Below, piece after piece: positions 17,005 through 25,567 of a stretch of DNA of 64,000 nt. Within the stretch, counting starts at the first letter, position 1. Each line of letters starts with the position of its first letter. The position numbers and the translations under genes were made by a program. Under the pieces are notes generated by a model. The model saw nothing but the letters and a program-made list of their open reading frames with translations. It was not told the DNA's origin and ran no database searches. Origin of the DNA: Bacteroides caecigallinarum (lineage in GTDB: Bacteria; Bacteroidota; Bacteroidia; Bacteroidales; Bacteroidaceae); contig NZ_JADYTF010000003.1 in assembly GCF_021530995.1 (NCBI RefSeq), forward strand, positions 1 through 64,000, read 5' to 3'.

Positions 17005-19191
17005 ATGTACAACGAGATAAAAAATTTGATTTATAGCCACAAACTGAAAGAAGCTCTCGAAAAACTTCATGAATACGCATCTTCTACAGACAACTGGCAG
17101 ATAAAATCGGACATTGAAAGTCTGAAAACCACATACGGCTTAATGCTGCAATACACCAGCCAAGGTATGAACGATCCGGAAAGGAAAGAAATGTATACCC
17201 AATTATTAAGAAAAGCATTTATTCTTAATGAAAGAGTAAAAATTCAGAATATGCTGGAAAATGACAGTTCATACGTTTCACAAACATACAGAGAGGAAAA
17301 ACATAGCCCTTCGAAAGGATACGCTGAAATACTGCAGAAACTGGAAGAAAGACAAAAAGACATCAGAATCTCCGACATGTATGAAGAACCATACCGGACA
17401 GAACTTACAGAAACTCAAATTAAAATAAGACAATCAATACTTGAAGAGTTATTCAACAAGACCTGGCGGCCTGTAGTATGGAACGAGGAGGATTATAACG
17501 GAGCACTTTCGATAATAGAATCAGAAAAAATATCCGACAATGACAAAGCATTATTCACATCGGCTTTATGTCTGAGCCTCATATACATGCTTGATATATA
17601 TAAGTTCAGGACGCTTTTGCATATCTATCTGAAATGCAAAAGCCCTGTAATCACACAACGTGCTTTAGTGGGTATAATGATAGCGATACACCTTCAAAGT
17701 GAAACAATCGACTATTCATACCCTTATCTTCTGGACGAAATAAATCTGATGAAAGATAATCCATATTTCCTGGATGATTTCTATACTGTAATCATACAAA
17801 TGGTTTTATCACTTGACACAGAGAACATAAACAAGAAGATGAGAGACGAGATAATACCTTCGATAATGCAATCTACGGAGCTGACATCACCTATCGATGA
17901 TATGTCAGACATGAATATTGAAGAGTTTATTGAAGATATTATAGAAGAGAATCCTGAGTGGAAAGAGAACATAGAGAAAATCAAAGATCAGATAAAAGAA
18001 CTGGACATGCTGCGTCAGGAAGGAGCGGACACAAACATGTGCACATTCTCAAATCTGAAAAGCTATCCTTTCTTCTACGAACCGTCACACTGGTTCTACA
18101 TCTTCAGTCCGGAAGTGCCGGTAATACATGAAATGATGGCGGACAAAAAAAACAATTATAAGCCATTCATCGAAACCCTGATGAAAGCTACAGACATGTG
18201 TAATTCCGACAGATTTTCTTTATGTCTGACTTTCAAGACTATGCCTAACCTGCCTTTGGATGCGATGAATACAGGACTTACTGCACAGAACAAAATGAAT
18301 GAAGAATTAGAAGGTATAGCTACTGAAAAGAAAAAACGACAGACCGAAAGCAGACTTTTCATACAGGACTTATACCGTTTCTGCAAACTTTGGAGAAAGT
18401 ATAATGAGAAATTAGATATATTCTCGGATAAAATTGCCTTGTGGCAAAACATATCAATACGAAAAATAGTAAAAGAAAGCGGCAAACTAAAACAACTGGC
18501 AGACTATCTGTTCGCCAAAGGACATGTGGATGACGCTGTATTTGCCTATATGGACATCATCGATGACAATCCTAATGATTACGAAGCTTTGCAGAAAATA
18601 GCGTATGTGAATATTTTAAATAAGAGTTACGACAAAGCACTGGAACTGCTTAAGCAAGCCGATATCCTTTCTCCGGGGAATATATGGACACTTAAAAACA
18701 TAGCACTTTGCTATAAAAAGAAAAAACGCTATGACCTTGTACACGAATATCTGAAAGAAGCCGAGCAGATAAACCCGGATGACCTGAGCATCTGCACCCA
18801 GATAGGGCAGGCACTCATCACTGAAGGTATATACGATGAAGCCCTGAGATATATGTTCAAGGTGGAATACATGACTAAAGGCAAGACTTCGGCTCAAAGG
18901 GCAATCGCATGGTGTTATTTCATGATGGACAGATATGACGATGCGATAGACATGTACACCAAAATACTGGAAAAGAAAGATGCCATAGCGGAAGACTGGA
19001 TGAATATAGGGCATGTATATCTGGTGAACAACGATATAAAAAGCGCTATCTCATTCTATAAAAAAGCAATTGAACTGCAAGACAAGAAATCTTCATTCTA
19101 TGAGATATTCTCATCTGATATAAAGACCCTAAAGAGTAAGGGGGTTGATGAGGTTCTGCTCAATATGATTCCGGATATGACAATATCATAA
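17005..19191 (+). CDS. Tetratricopeptide-repeat protein, function unknown
   Basis: 728-residue, mostly helical, probably cytoplasmic protein without a signal peptide or membrane segment. The C-terminal third (about 490-710) has recognisable TPR units, for example AYMDIIDDNPNDYEALQKIA, LSPGNIWTLKNIALCYKKKK and AIAWCYFMMDRYDDAIDMYT. The N-terminal 480 residues are helical, acidic in places (DMNIEEFIEDIIEENPEWKE), and not recognised. TPRs normally bind protein partners; none is indicated. The ATG at 17005 is chosen over an upstream TTG at 16990 because of the promoter position. It ends at a long palindromic terminator facing the DMT gene. Confidence 0.85.
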   Translation: MYNEIKNLIYSHKLKEALEKLHEYASSTDNWQIKSDIESLKTTYGLMLQYTSQGMNDPERKEMYTQLLRKAFILNERVKIQNMLENDSSYVSQTYREEKHSPSKGYAEILQKLEERQKDIRISDMYEEPYRTELTETQIKIRQSILEELFNKTWRPVVWNEEDYNGALSIIESEKISDNDKALFTSALCLSLIYMLDIYKFRTLLHIYLKCKSPVITQRALVGIMIAIHLQSETIDYSYPYLLDEINLMKDNPYFLDDFYTVIIQMVLSLDTENINKKMRDEIIPSIMQSTELTSPIDDMSDMNIEEFIEDIIEENPEWKENIEKIKDQIKELDMLRQEGADTNMCTFSNLKSYPFFYEPSHWFYIFSPEVPVIHEMMADKKNNYKPFIETLMKATDMCNSDRFSLCLTFKTMPNLPLDAMNTGLTAQNKMNEELEGIATEKKKRQTESRLFIQDLYRFCKLWRKYNEKLDIFSDKIALWQNISIRKIVKESGKLKQLADYLFAKGHVDDAVFAYMDIIDDNPNDYEALQKIAYVNILNKSYDKALELLKQADILSPGNIWTLKNIALCYKKKKRYDLVHEYLKEAEQINPDDLSICTQIGQALITEGIYDEALRYMFKVEYMTKGKTSAQRAIAWCYFMMDRYDDAIDMYTKILEKKDAIAEDWMNIGHVYLVNNDIKSAISFYKKAIELQDKKSSFYEIFSSDIKTLKSKGVDEVLLNMIPDMTIS

Positions 19192-19198
19192 ACATAAA

Positions 19199-19248
19199 TT
19201 TAGCTCCTGTTTAAACGGTATTTAAATACTGTTTAAACAGGAGCTAAA
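19199..19248. terminator. 18-bp palindromic bidirectional terminator
   Basis: Perfect arms TTTAGCTCCTGTTTAAAC (19199-19216) and its complement (19231-19248) enclose a 14-base loop that is itself largely palindromic. It lies between the convergent TPR and DMT genes. It carries the core TTTAAACGGTATTTAA (19210-19225), shared with elements at 148 and 61882. Confidence 0.75.
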
Positions 19249-19275
19249 CATTTTCCATATTTCAAGATCTAATTA

Positions 19276-20181
19276 CTATCCCAACACGTTTCCCAAATAC
19301 AGGAACAACATACTTATCAACACCAGAAGCAAATCCACGGCCTTGCTCTTGAGATTCTTCTCACGGAATACCATTGCTCCGAACAGGAAGGAAACAACAA
19401 CACTGCTTCGTCTTACCATTGAAACAATTGAAATCATCGAATCTTCCATCGACAAGGCATAGAAATACACAAAATCGGCAGCAGAAAGAAATATCGAAAT
19501 CAGAATAATACACCAGTCCCAACGGAAAGGAGTTCCATGCTTACGCCTTGGCCACCAAAGGAAAAGTATCACACCTCCCATAAGGAACAGCTGGTAGATA
19601 TTATACCATGCCTGCACCACCATGTTATTGAACTGCCCCATAAGATACTTGTCGTAAAGTCCGCTTATAGCTCCCAAAACAGCCGCCAGTACAACAAACC
19701 ATACCCAACGGTCGTGCTTAAAGTCAATCCCTTCTTTTTTACCTGAACGGCTTAAAAGGAAAAAAGATATAATGGCAAGCAACACTCCAATCCACTGATA
19801 CAGATTCAGTCGTTCGCCAAATATAAGAAGTGCGCCTACGAGTGTCATCACAGGTCGTGTCGCATTGATAGGTCCTACTATAGTAAGAGGCAGATGCTTC
19901 ATACCGAAATAACCGAACACCCATGAGCCAAGCACTATAAACGACTTTAGGATAATGAATTTGTGCACTTCCCAGCCTGCATCGGGAACATAAAACAAAG
20001 AGCCGTCAAGCACTTCAGGACTGAAATGCGAAATCAGTATAAAAGGAATAAATATAAGACTGGAAAACAATGTATTCAGTCCGAGCACAGGAAGAACAGC
20101 ATTATTTGCCAACGATTTCTTCTTGAACACATCATAAAAGCCCAGCAATGCCGCTGAGCAGAATGCTAAAAGTAACCACAT
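19276..20181 (-). CDS. DMT superfamily (EamA-type) transporter
   Basis: 301-residue inner-membrane protein with about ten hydrophobic helices and the internal duplication typical of EamA transporters: MWLLLAFCSAALLGFYDVFKKKSL at the start and VWFVVLAAVLGAISGLYDKYLMG at the middle begin the two halves. Each half ends with a family-like segment (LTIVGPINATRPVMTLVGALLIFGE; SMVRRSSVVVSFLFGAMVFRE). Substrate unknown; relatives export amino acids, sugars or metabolites. It starts 27 bases after truA, so it is probably the third gene of a DUF5715-truA-DMT operon. Confidence 0.85.
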   Translation of the reverse strand: MWLLLAFCSAALLGFYDVFKKKSLANNAVLPVLGLNTLFSSLIFIPFILISHFSPEVLDGSLFYVPDAGWEVHKFIILKSFIVLGSWVFGYFGMKHLPLTIVGPINATRPVMTLVGALLIFGERLNLYQWIGVLLAIISFFLLSRSGKKEGIDFKHDRWVWFVVLAAVLGAISGLYDKYLMGQFNNMVVQAWYNIYQLFLMGGVILFLWWPRRKHGTPFRWDWCIILISIFLSAADFVYFYALSMEDSMISIVSMVRRSSVVVSFLFGAMVFREKNLKSKAVDLLLVLISMLFLYLGNVLG

Positions 20182-20208
20182 ATATTTAGTTTTTAAGTTC
20201 TTGAGTTT

Positions 20209-20961
20209 TTATAAAAACAAATCCTCAGGATAACCTATATCAACAAGGAACAGGGCATGAGCCGGAACAGAGGTTCCTGCACTGCAACGGTTCTTGTCTT
20301 CAATAACCTTACGGAAACCGTCGACAGAGAGTTTTCCGCGTCCCACTTCTACCAGTGTACCTACCACAGCACGCACCATGTTGCGCAAAAATCTGTCTGC
20401 CTGAATGGTAAATACCCATTCATCCTCTCCACACTGAGTCCACTCGGCATGCATTATCTTGCAATTATTGGTTTTAACGTCAGTATGGAGTTTACTGAAA
20501 CTTGTGAAATCTATGTAATCAAAAAGAACGGCAGCTGCCTCATTCATCTTTTCAATATCAAGTTTCTGGAATAACCTCCAGGAATAATGACGCGCAAACG
20601 GATCTTTGCGCGTAGTAATGTAATATTTATATGTACGATATGTGGCATCAAAACGCGCATGAGCTTCCTCACGTACACGTTTCACATTATAAACCGATAT
20701 GTCCTGAGGCAGCAAACGGTTCAACTTATCTGTTACCTGCGCACAGTCCAGCTCGCGATCGATATCAAAATGGGCAACCATCAATCGGGCGTGTACACCG
20801 GCATCCGTGCGTCCGGCTCCAACTACTTCTATATTTTCATCCCTCAGGAATGTAGCCAAAGCCCTGTTCAGAGTTTCCTGAACACTGTCACCGTTTGGCT
20901 GGATCTGCCATCCGTGATAGTTCGTACCGTCATAAGCCAGGTAAATAAAATATCTGTTCAT
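20209..20961 (-). CDS. truA: tRNA pseudouridine(38-40) synthase
   Basis: Converts uridines 38-40 of the tRNA anticodon arm to pseudouridine. Seen: N-terminal [20 protein letters not shown], the catalytic-aspartate motif [13 protein letters not shown] (about residue 52), [13 protein letters not shown], and the C-terminal [20 protein letters not shown]. Length of 250 residues is normal. It begins 4 bases after the stop of the upstream lipoprotein-like gene. Confidence 0.96.
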   Translation of the reverse strand: MNRYFIYLAYDGTNYHGWQIQPNGDSVQETLNRALATFLRDENIEVVGAGRTDAGVHARLMVAHFDIDRELDCAQVTDKLNRLLPQDISVYNVKRVREEAHARFDATYRTYKYYITTRKDPFARHYSWRLFQKLDIEKMNEAAAVLFDYIDFTSFSKLHTDVKTNNCKIMHAEWTQCGEDEWVFTIQADRFLRNMVRAVVGTLVEVGRGKLSVDGFRKVIEDKNRCSAGTSVPAHALFLVDIGYPEDLFL

Positions 20962-20965
20962 TCCG

Positions 20966-21628
20966 TTATTTTCTTGCTGTGATATGGAAACATCCCTGTT
21001 TCAGTTCATATTTGACATAACATCTTTCTTCTTTCTTCAAATCGCGAAGCACCTCCGACAGAACCAGCTTAAGTGTATCAGCGCGTACATCCTGCATTGG
21101 TCGTCCGTCAGGATCTTCCACCTTGGTAAATCTCTTCCAGCTAATATCGAATGTTGTGCCGTAAAAGTGACATGAGTTCATTGAAGCGTTAACGTTTGTA
21201 CGTCTAAGTCGTTTAACGTCTTCTTTAGTACGTGTAACAGAAGTTACGATAATCTTATTAGGATTAAGTCCCTTGCTTTCGAGCGAATCAAGAAAATTCT
21301 CGCCTATAGATTCAAGCAATGCACTGGCTGTAGGAACAAGATAAGGAATGGAATGTGTAAGCGAATCCATGTCATAATACTCGCATGGTTCTATTTTTAC
21401 CAATTTTTTCTTCAGATGTTCAGCTTCTTCGCGCGATGCCACAGGGGTTATACCTATAGCCTTTGCTGTCTTGAGCTGTACGGCATTCAAATCGCCAAAA
21501 GAACGTTTGTAACTCACCACTCCTTTTATATTACGTGGATTATTCATCTTCATACTCTTGTCTCCGCACGATGAGAATGCCATTACAACTATAGCAAATG
21601 CGCAGAGAGCACCAAATAAATTCTTCAT
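20966..21628 (-). CDS. DUF5715-like lipoprotein with an M15-peptidase-type metal-site pattern
   Basis: 220-residue protein with a lipoprotein signal ([21 protein letters not shown]; lipobox cysteine about 21). The mature part contains [17 protein letters not shown] (about 154-170) and a late [11 protein letters not shown]. The His-x6-Asp plus later His arrangement resembles the zinc site of M15 D-Ala-D-Ala or L,D-carboxypeptidases, so a periplasmic peptidoglycan-directed role is plausible. The DUF5715 label is from memory. First gene of the operon with truA. Confidence 0.72.
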   Translation of the reverse strand: MKNLFGALCAFAIVVMAFSSCGDKSMKMNNPRNIKGVVSYKRSFGDLNAVQLKTAKAIGITPVASREEAEHLKKKLVKIEPCEYYDMDSLTHSIPYLVPTASALLESIGENFLDSLESKGLNPNKIIVTSVTRTKEDVKRLRRTNVNASMNSCHFYGTTFDISWKRFTKVEDPDGRPMQDVRADTLKLVLSEVLRDLKKEERCYVKYELKQGCFHITARK

Positions 21629-21653
21629 TCCGTTATATTTATATTTTCGGACG

Positions 21654-21661
21654 CAAAATTA
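21654..21661 (-). promoter_or_regulatory. -7 element for the DUF5715-truA-DMT operon
   Basis: TAATTTTG on the minus strand matches TAnnTTTG and lies 25 bases before the first ATG. Upstream -33 match is poor. Confidence 0.45.
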
Positions 21662-21775
21662 ACAATAATGCTTGACATAATAAAAGTACACCACTGTAAT
21701 TATTCGGTATTTTAGCTATTACCAAAAGTTATAAGCTATAAAATAAGATGAAAAACAAAGTATTGGCAAAAGCAT

Positions 21776-21783
21776 TATCTTTG
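21776..21783 (+). promoter_or_regulatory. -7 element for the YeiH-type transporter gene
   Basis: TATCTTTG, a perfect TAnnTTTG, 40 bases before the ATG at 21824. No TTTG at the usual upstream spacing. Confidence 0.5.
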
Positions 21784-21823
21784 CAGCCGAAAATAAGAAA
21801 CTATAATATTAAACAAGAACAAT

Positions 21824-22900
21824 ATGTTTACAAAAGAAAATCGCGCCAATACCATACACGGTATTCTGCTTATCGCACTATTCTCTTTCTCCGCATTCTA
21901 CATCGCAGAAATTCCATTCGTAAAAAGTTTGTCATTCAGTCCGCTGATTGTAGGTATCTTCCTTGGTATGCTATATGCCAACAGTCTGAGAAACAAACTG
22001 CCTGAGACATGGGTACCTGGAATTAAGTTCTGCACCAAACAGATACTTCGTGCAGGTATAGTGCTCTATGGTTTCCGCCTTACACTTACACAAGTAGCAG
22101 CTGTAGGAATACCGGCAGTGGTTATAGACACAATAATAGTAGCCGGTACAATCTTCCTGGGAATATGGCTTGGCAAGCTACTGAAAATGGATGCAGATAC
22201 ATCGCTGATGACTGCTACAGGTAGTGCCATCTGTGGTGCAGCTGCTGTATTAGGAGCCGAACCGGTAGTGAAATGCGAAGGTCATAAAACAGCTATCGCA
22301 GTATCTACAGTGGTTATTTTCGGAACTATATCAATGTTCCTCTACCCTATCATGTACCGTTCAGGAATGCTTGATGCGCTGGGAGATACCGGCGTGGCAA
22401 TATATACAGGAAGTACCCTTCACGAAGTGGCTCACGTGGCAGGAGCCGGAAATGCCATGGACCCTACAGACTCATTGGGAATAGCCGGTACAGCCACTAT
22501 CACAAAAATGATACGCGTAATGATGCTTGCTCCGGTACTTGTTATAATGGGTATCGCCCTTTCAGGACGTAAGACCAAGGACGAAAACGGTAAAACACAG
22601 AAAAGTAAAATCACAATTCCTTGGTTTGCATTCGGTTTCATCGGTATAATCTGTCTCAACTCACTTCTTCAGTATCTTCTTGGTGTAGACAGCGTAAAAG
22701 AAATACCTCTGAATGGCGCTATTGAATATATTGACACATTCATGCTCACAATGGCTATGACAGCACTGGGAACAGACACAAGCATTGACAAGTTCAAACA
22801 GGCAGGCGCAAAACCATTCGTTCTTGCCGGACTGCTTTATATCTGGCTCGTAGGCGGAGGATACCTGATTACAAAATATCTTGTTCCTATATTGGGATAA
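21824..22900 (+). CDS. YeiH family putative sulfate/anion exporter (UPF0324)
   Basis: 358-residue polytopic inner-membrane protein with about ten helices. Family segments include FSPLIVGIFLGMLYANSLRNKLP (about 45), TGSAICGAAAVLGAEPVV (about 130), GSTLHEVAHVAGAGNAM (about 195) and a C-terminal glycine-rich helix. The family is annotated as putative sulfate or related anion exporters; direct functional proof is scarce. Monocistronic. Confidence 0.88.
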   Translation: MFTKENRANTIHGILLIALFSFSAFYIAEIPFVKSLSFSPLIVGIFLGMLYANSLRNKLPETWVPGIKFCTKQILRAGIVLYGFRLTLTQVAAVGIPAVVIDTIIVAGTIFLGIWLGKLLKMDADTSLMTATGSAICGAAAVLGAEPVVKCEGHKTAIAVSTVVIFGTISMFLYPIMYRSGMLDALGDTGVAIYTGSTLHEVAHVAGAGNAMDPTDSLGIAGTATITKMIRVMMLAPVLVIMGIALSGRKTKDENGKTQKSKITIPWFAFGFIGIICLNSLLQYLLGVDSVKEIPLNGAIEYIDTFMLTMAMTALGTDTSIDKFKQAGAKPFVLAGLLYIWLVGGGYLITKYLVPILG

Positions 22901-23041
22901 TAACATGACAAAAAAATATTATACAGACAATATTACATGACAAAAATGTCAGCTATAATACTTTTATTTGATTTACATCAATAAAAAGCTATAAAAATTG
23001 AAAAACATGTCGCATAACATATTTTGTGAAAAAAAAGGCCT

Positions 23042-23049
23042 TATCTTTG
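23042..23049 (+). promoter_or_regulatory. -7 element driving the short structured transcript
   Basis: TATCTTTG followed by CAG, a perfect -7 element. A TTTG is present at 23023-23026, but the 15-base spacing is shorter than the usual 19-20. Nothing recognisable was seen in 22901-23022 apart from AT-rich sequence. Confidence 0.55.
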
Positions 23050-23120
23050 CAGTGTAATTAAAGACCGACAGGTCCTAAACTTAACTAAACACATAAATAA
23101 TTTTAAGGTAAATAGGTAAA

Positions 23121-23153
23121 ATGATTAAGGTAAAAATCGAAGGCCAGCCGTGA
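23121..23153 (+). CDS. Possible 10-residue leader peptide
   Basis: ATG-initiated frame encoding MIKVKIEGQP and then TGA. It sits upstream of the 32-residue frame; its stop codon lies in the loop of the AGCC-GTGA-GGTT hairpin. The preceding AGGTAAATAGGTAAA is purine-rich. May be a leader peptide coupled to folding, or chance. Confidence 0.25.
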   Translation: MIKVKIEGQP

Positions 23154-23210
23154 GGTTCGCCCGAGAGAAAAGAAAAGTTATTATTAACTTAAAGAAGAAA
23201 GGATAACATT

Positions 23211-23309
23211 ATGAAAAAGGTAAAAAGTATTTTTAACAAGATTGCCAATGCAGACCCAATGATTTGGGGTTATGTAATGTTGAACGACAACATGGCAAAC
23301 AGAAAGTAA
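23211..23309 (+). CDS. Putative 32-residue small protein
   Basis: Starts ATG-AAA-AAG after a purine-rich stretch ending AAAGGATAACATT, a better ribosome-binding site than most genes here have. The product begins MKKVKSIFNKIANADP, a basic amphipathic stretch, and continues through a hydrophobic segment MIWGYVML to an Asn-rich basic end. It is too short for confident gene calling, but the promoter, ribosome-binding site and terminator around it argue for expression. Family not recognised; a membrane-associated role would suit the composition but is a guess. Confidence 0.55.
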   Translation: MKKVKSIFNKIANADPMIWGYVMLNDNMANRK

Positions 23310-23373
23310 AAAGTTTCGGGTCACAACGACCCTAGTAATTTGAAAATTATGACCGTGAGGTCTGGAAATAAAG

Positions 23374-23407
23374 AAAAGCGTCTGTATTAATTTACAGGCG
23401 CTTTTTT
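23374..23407 (+). terminator. Strong intrinsic terminator of the short transcript
   Basis: AAAAGCGTCTGTA (23374-23386) pairs with TACAGGCGCTTTT (23393-23405) with one U-G wobble; the loop is TTAATT and a T run follows. This is a textbook intrinsic terminator for plus-strand transcription. Bases 23408-23511 hold only AT-rich sequence with a weak TATATTCG before the helicase gene. Confidence 0.85.
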
Positions 23408-23511
23408 ACATATCAATAAATGACACAACCAATTATTATCACAACTTTAAAATTTAATTACTATATTCGCATTCAGAACAAGAAAATATAAAGAAACTTA
23501 CCGTCCCCAAA

Positions 23512-25509
23512 ATGACTACATCAGGTATAGACACAAGCAACGAAGAGTTCCAAAATGCATTAAAGCTAATCCAATATACCCATCAGTCCGTTTTTCTCAC
23601 AGGAAAAGCCGGAACAGGAAAATCTACTTTCCTGAAATATATCTGCCAGAATACAAAGAAGAAATATGTAGTCCTGGCACCTACAGGCATTGCTGCCATT
23701 AATGCAGGAGGAAGTACAATGCACAGTTTTTTCAAACTCCCGTTTCATCCTTTGCTTCCTGATGACCCAAAATTCAAAGGTGGCAGACTTCATGAGTCGT
23801 TGAAATATACTTCCAATCACAGAAAACTCCTGAAAAGTCTGGAACTTATCATAATAGACGAAATTTCAATGGTCAGGGCGGATATCATCGATTTCATTGA
23901 CAAGATTCTAAGAGTATATTCCGGTAACATGCGCGAACCTTTCGGAGGAAAACAGCTATTGCTCGTTGGAGATGTCTTTCAGCTGGAACCTGTTGTGAAA
24001 AGTGATGAAAAAGAGATACTCAGCAAGTTCTATCCTAACCCATATTTCTTCTCGGCAAATGTATTCCGCCAGATGGAGTTGGTATCAATAGAACTGAAAA
24101 AAGTGTACCGACAAACAGACAAGGCGTTTGTAGGTATACTGGACCATATACGCAACAATACAGCACGTGCAGCCGACCTGCAACTCCTTAATACCCGTTT
24201 CAACGCCCCCATATCAAAAAACGAAAACGATATGTACATCACTCTTGCTACCAGAAGGGACAGCGTAGATTACATAAACGAAAGAAAACTTGACGAGATA
24301 GACAGTCCCCCAGTTGTTTTAAAAGGCGAGATAAAAGGCGAATTTCCGGAAAGCAGCCTTCCTACCAACATGGAACTGACCGTAAAAAAAGGAGCTCAGA
24401 TAATTTTCATAAAGAACGATATGGAAAAACGCTGGGTAAATGGCACATTGGGTACAATTACAGGATTCGTAGCCGACGGAAGCATTAGCATCACAACCGA
24501 AGAAGGAAGGGAATTCTATGTAGAGCAGGAAAGCTGGAGCAACATACGATACCACTACAACGAACAGGAAAAGAAAATAGAAGAAGAGGAACTCGGGACA
24601 TTCAAGCAGTTTCCCATCAAACTGGCATGGGCTATTACTGTACATAAAAGTCAGGGACTTACATTCAACCGCGTAATTATAGATTTCACCGTAGGAGTAT
24701 TCGCCGGCGGACAAACATACGTAGCTCTAAGCCGGTGTACATCGCTCGAAGGAATCCAGTTGAAAAAGGAAATAGCCCGTACAGACATATTCGTAAAGCC
24801 TGAGATAACAGAATTTGCCCAAAGGTTCAACGACAGCATGTCTATAGACAGAGCGATGAAAAAAGCACAGGCAGACATTGAATACGAAAATGCGGTTAAA
24901 GAATTCGACAAAGGTCATTTTGCGGAATTCCTTGACAGCTTTTTCAAAGCCATACATAGCCGATACGACATAGAGAAACCTCTTATACAGAGATTTATAC
25001 GAAAGAAGCTTGGCATAATAAACAAACTGAAGGAAGAAAACAAGTCGCTCAAAGAAGAACTCCGCAAACAAAAGGAGAACCTGAAGAAATATGCCCACGA
25101 ATACTATCTGATGGGAAATGAATGTATCACGAAAGCTAAAGATACCAGAGCCGCACACGCCAATTTCGACAAGGCCATAGAGCTGTACCCTGAATTTGTG
25201 GACGCATGGGTAAGAAAAGGAGTAACATATTTCGACGAGGACAACATAGAAGAAGCAGAAAGATGCCTCAACCATGCACTACAGATACAGCCAAACAATT
25301 TCAAAGCCATCTACAACCGTGGCAAGCTCAGACTATTCACCGGCAGGACAGAGGAAGCAATCTCCGATCTGGACAGAGCCACAAGCCTGAAACCGGAGAA
25401 TGCGGGAGCACATCAGTTCTTCGGCGAAGCACTTGAGGCTGCCGGCATGGAATACGAAGCAGAAATACAATACAGGATAGCAGAAGAATTAAGAAAGAAA
25501 CACAAATAA
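23512..25509 (+). CDS. PIF1/RecD-like helicase with C-terminal TPR repeats
   Basis: 665-residue superfamily-1B helicase. Seen: Walker A VFLTGKAGTGKSTFLKYI (about residue 31), KYVVLAPTGIAAINAGG, Walker B LELIIIDEISMVRADIIDF (about 115), LLVGDVFQLEPVV (about 150), the UvrD_C-type motif LAWAITVHKSQGLTFNRVII (about 370) and YVALSRCTSLEGI. After the helicase core comes a coiled coil (KLKEENKSLKEELRKQKENL, about 505-525), then two to three TPRs (about 530-660). The TPR tail probably binds a partner protein. No strong terminator separates it from tsaC downstream, but tsaC has its own -7 element. Confidence 0.87.
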   Translation: MTTSGIDTSNEEFQNALKLIQYTHQSVFLTGKAGTGKSTFLKYICQNTKKKYVVLAPTGIAAINAGGSTMHSFFKLPFHPLLPDDPKFKGGRLHESLKYTSNHRKLLKSLELIIIDEISMVRADIIDFIDKILRVYSGNMREPFGGKQLLLVGDVFQLEPVVKSDEKEILSKFYPNPYFFSANVFRQMELVSIELKKVYRQTDKAFVGILDHIRNNTARAADLQLLNTRFNAPISKNENDMYITLATRRDSVDYINERKLDEIDSPPVVLKGEIKGEFPESSLPTNMELTVKKGAQIIFIKNDMEKRWVNGTLGTITGFVADGSISITTEEGREFYVEQESWSNIRYHYNEQEKKIEEEELGTFKQFPIKLAWAITVHKSQGLTFNRVIIDFTVGVFAGGQTYVALSRCTSLEGIQLKKEIARTDIFVKPEITEFAQRFNDSMSIDRAMKKAQADIEYENAVKEFDKGHFAEFLDSFFKAIHSRYDIEKPLIQRFIRKKLGIINKLKEENKSLKEELRKQKENLKKYAHEYYLMGNECITKAKDTRAAHANFDKAIELYPEFVDAWVRKGVTYFDEDNIEEAERCLNHALQIQPNNFKAIYNRGKLRLFTGRTEEAISDLDRATSLKPENAGAHQFFGEALEAAGMEYEAEIQYRIAEELRKKHK

Positions 25510-25532
25510 TAATATTTCTCAATATTTTTTAT

Positions 25533-25540
25533 TATTTTTG
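25533..25540 (+). promoter_or_regulatory. -7 element for the TsaC/YciO-like gene
   Basis: TATTTTTG matches TAnnTTTG, 28 bases before the ATG at 25568. Confidence 0.5.
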
Positions 25541-25567
25541 CAAATATTCAGATTTTAAAGAAACATT

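Larger units (their letters stand above)
23050..23407 (+). ncRNA. Putative short structured transcript with tiny ORFs
   Basis: Fills most of the 611-base gap between the yeiH-type and helicase genes. From the -7 box at 23042 to the terminator at 23374-23405 the RNA can form repeated tetraloop-type mini-hairpins: GACC-GACA-GGTC (23063-23074), AGCC-GTGA-GGTT (23146-23157), GGGTC-ACAAC-GACCC (23318-23332) and GACC-GTGA-GGTC (23351-23362). The 9-mer CCGTGAGGT occurs twice (23148 and 23353). Two reading frames of 10 and 32 codons lie inside. Could be an mRNA for a small protein, a dual-function RNA or a leader; boundaries are inferred. Confidence 0.5.

Noticed and set aside
23140-23170. tRNA-like GGTTCGC stretch in the 22901-23511 gap
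   Set aside because: No cloverleaf, no acceptor stem and no anticodon arm could be built around it.
24727-25275. 182-codon minus-strand frame
   Set aside because: Shadow of the helicase-TPR gene; rich in Phe, Tyr and Cys, as expected from the complement of Lys/Glu-rich coding sequence.
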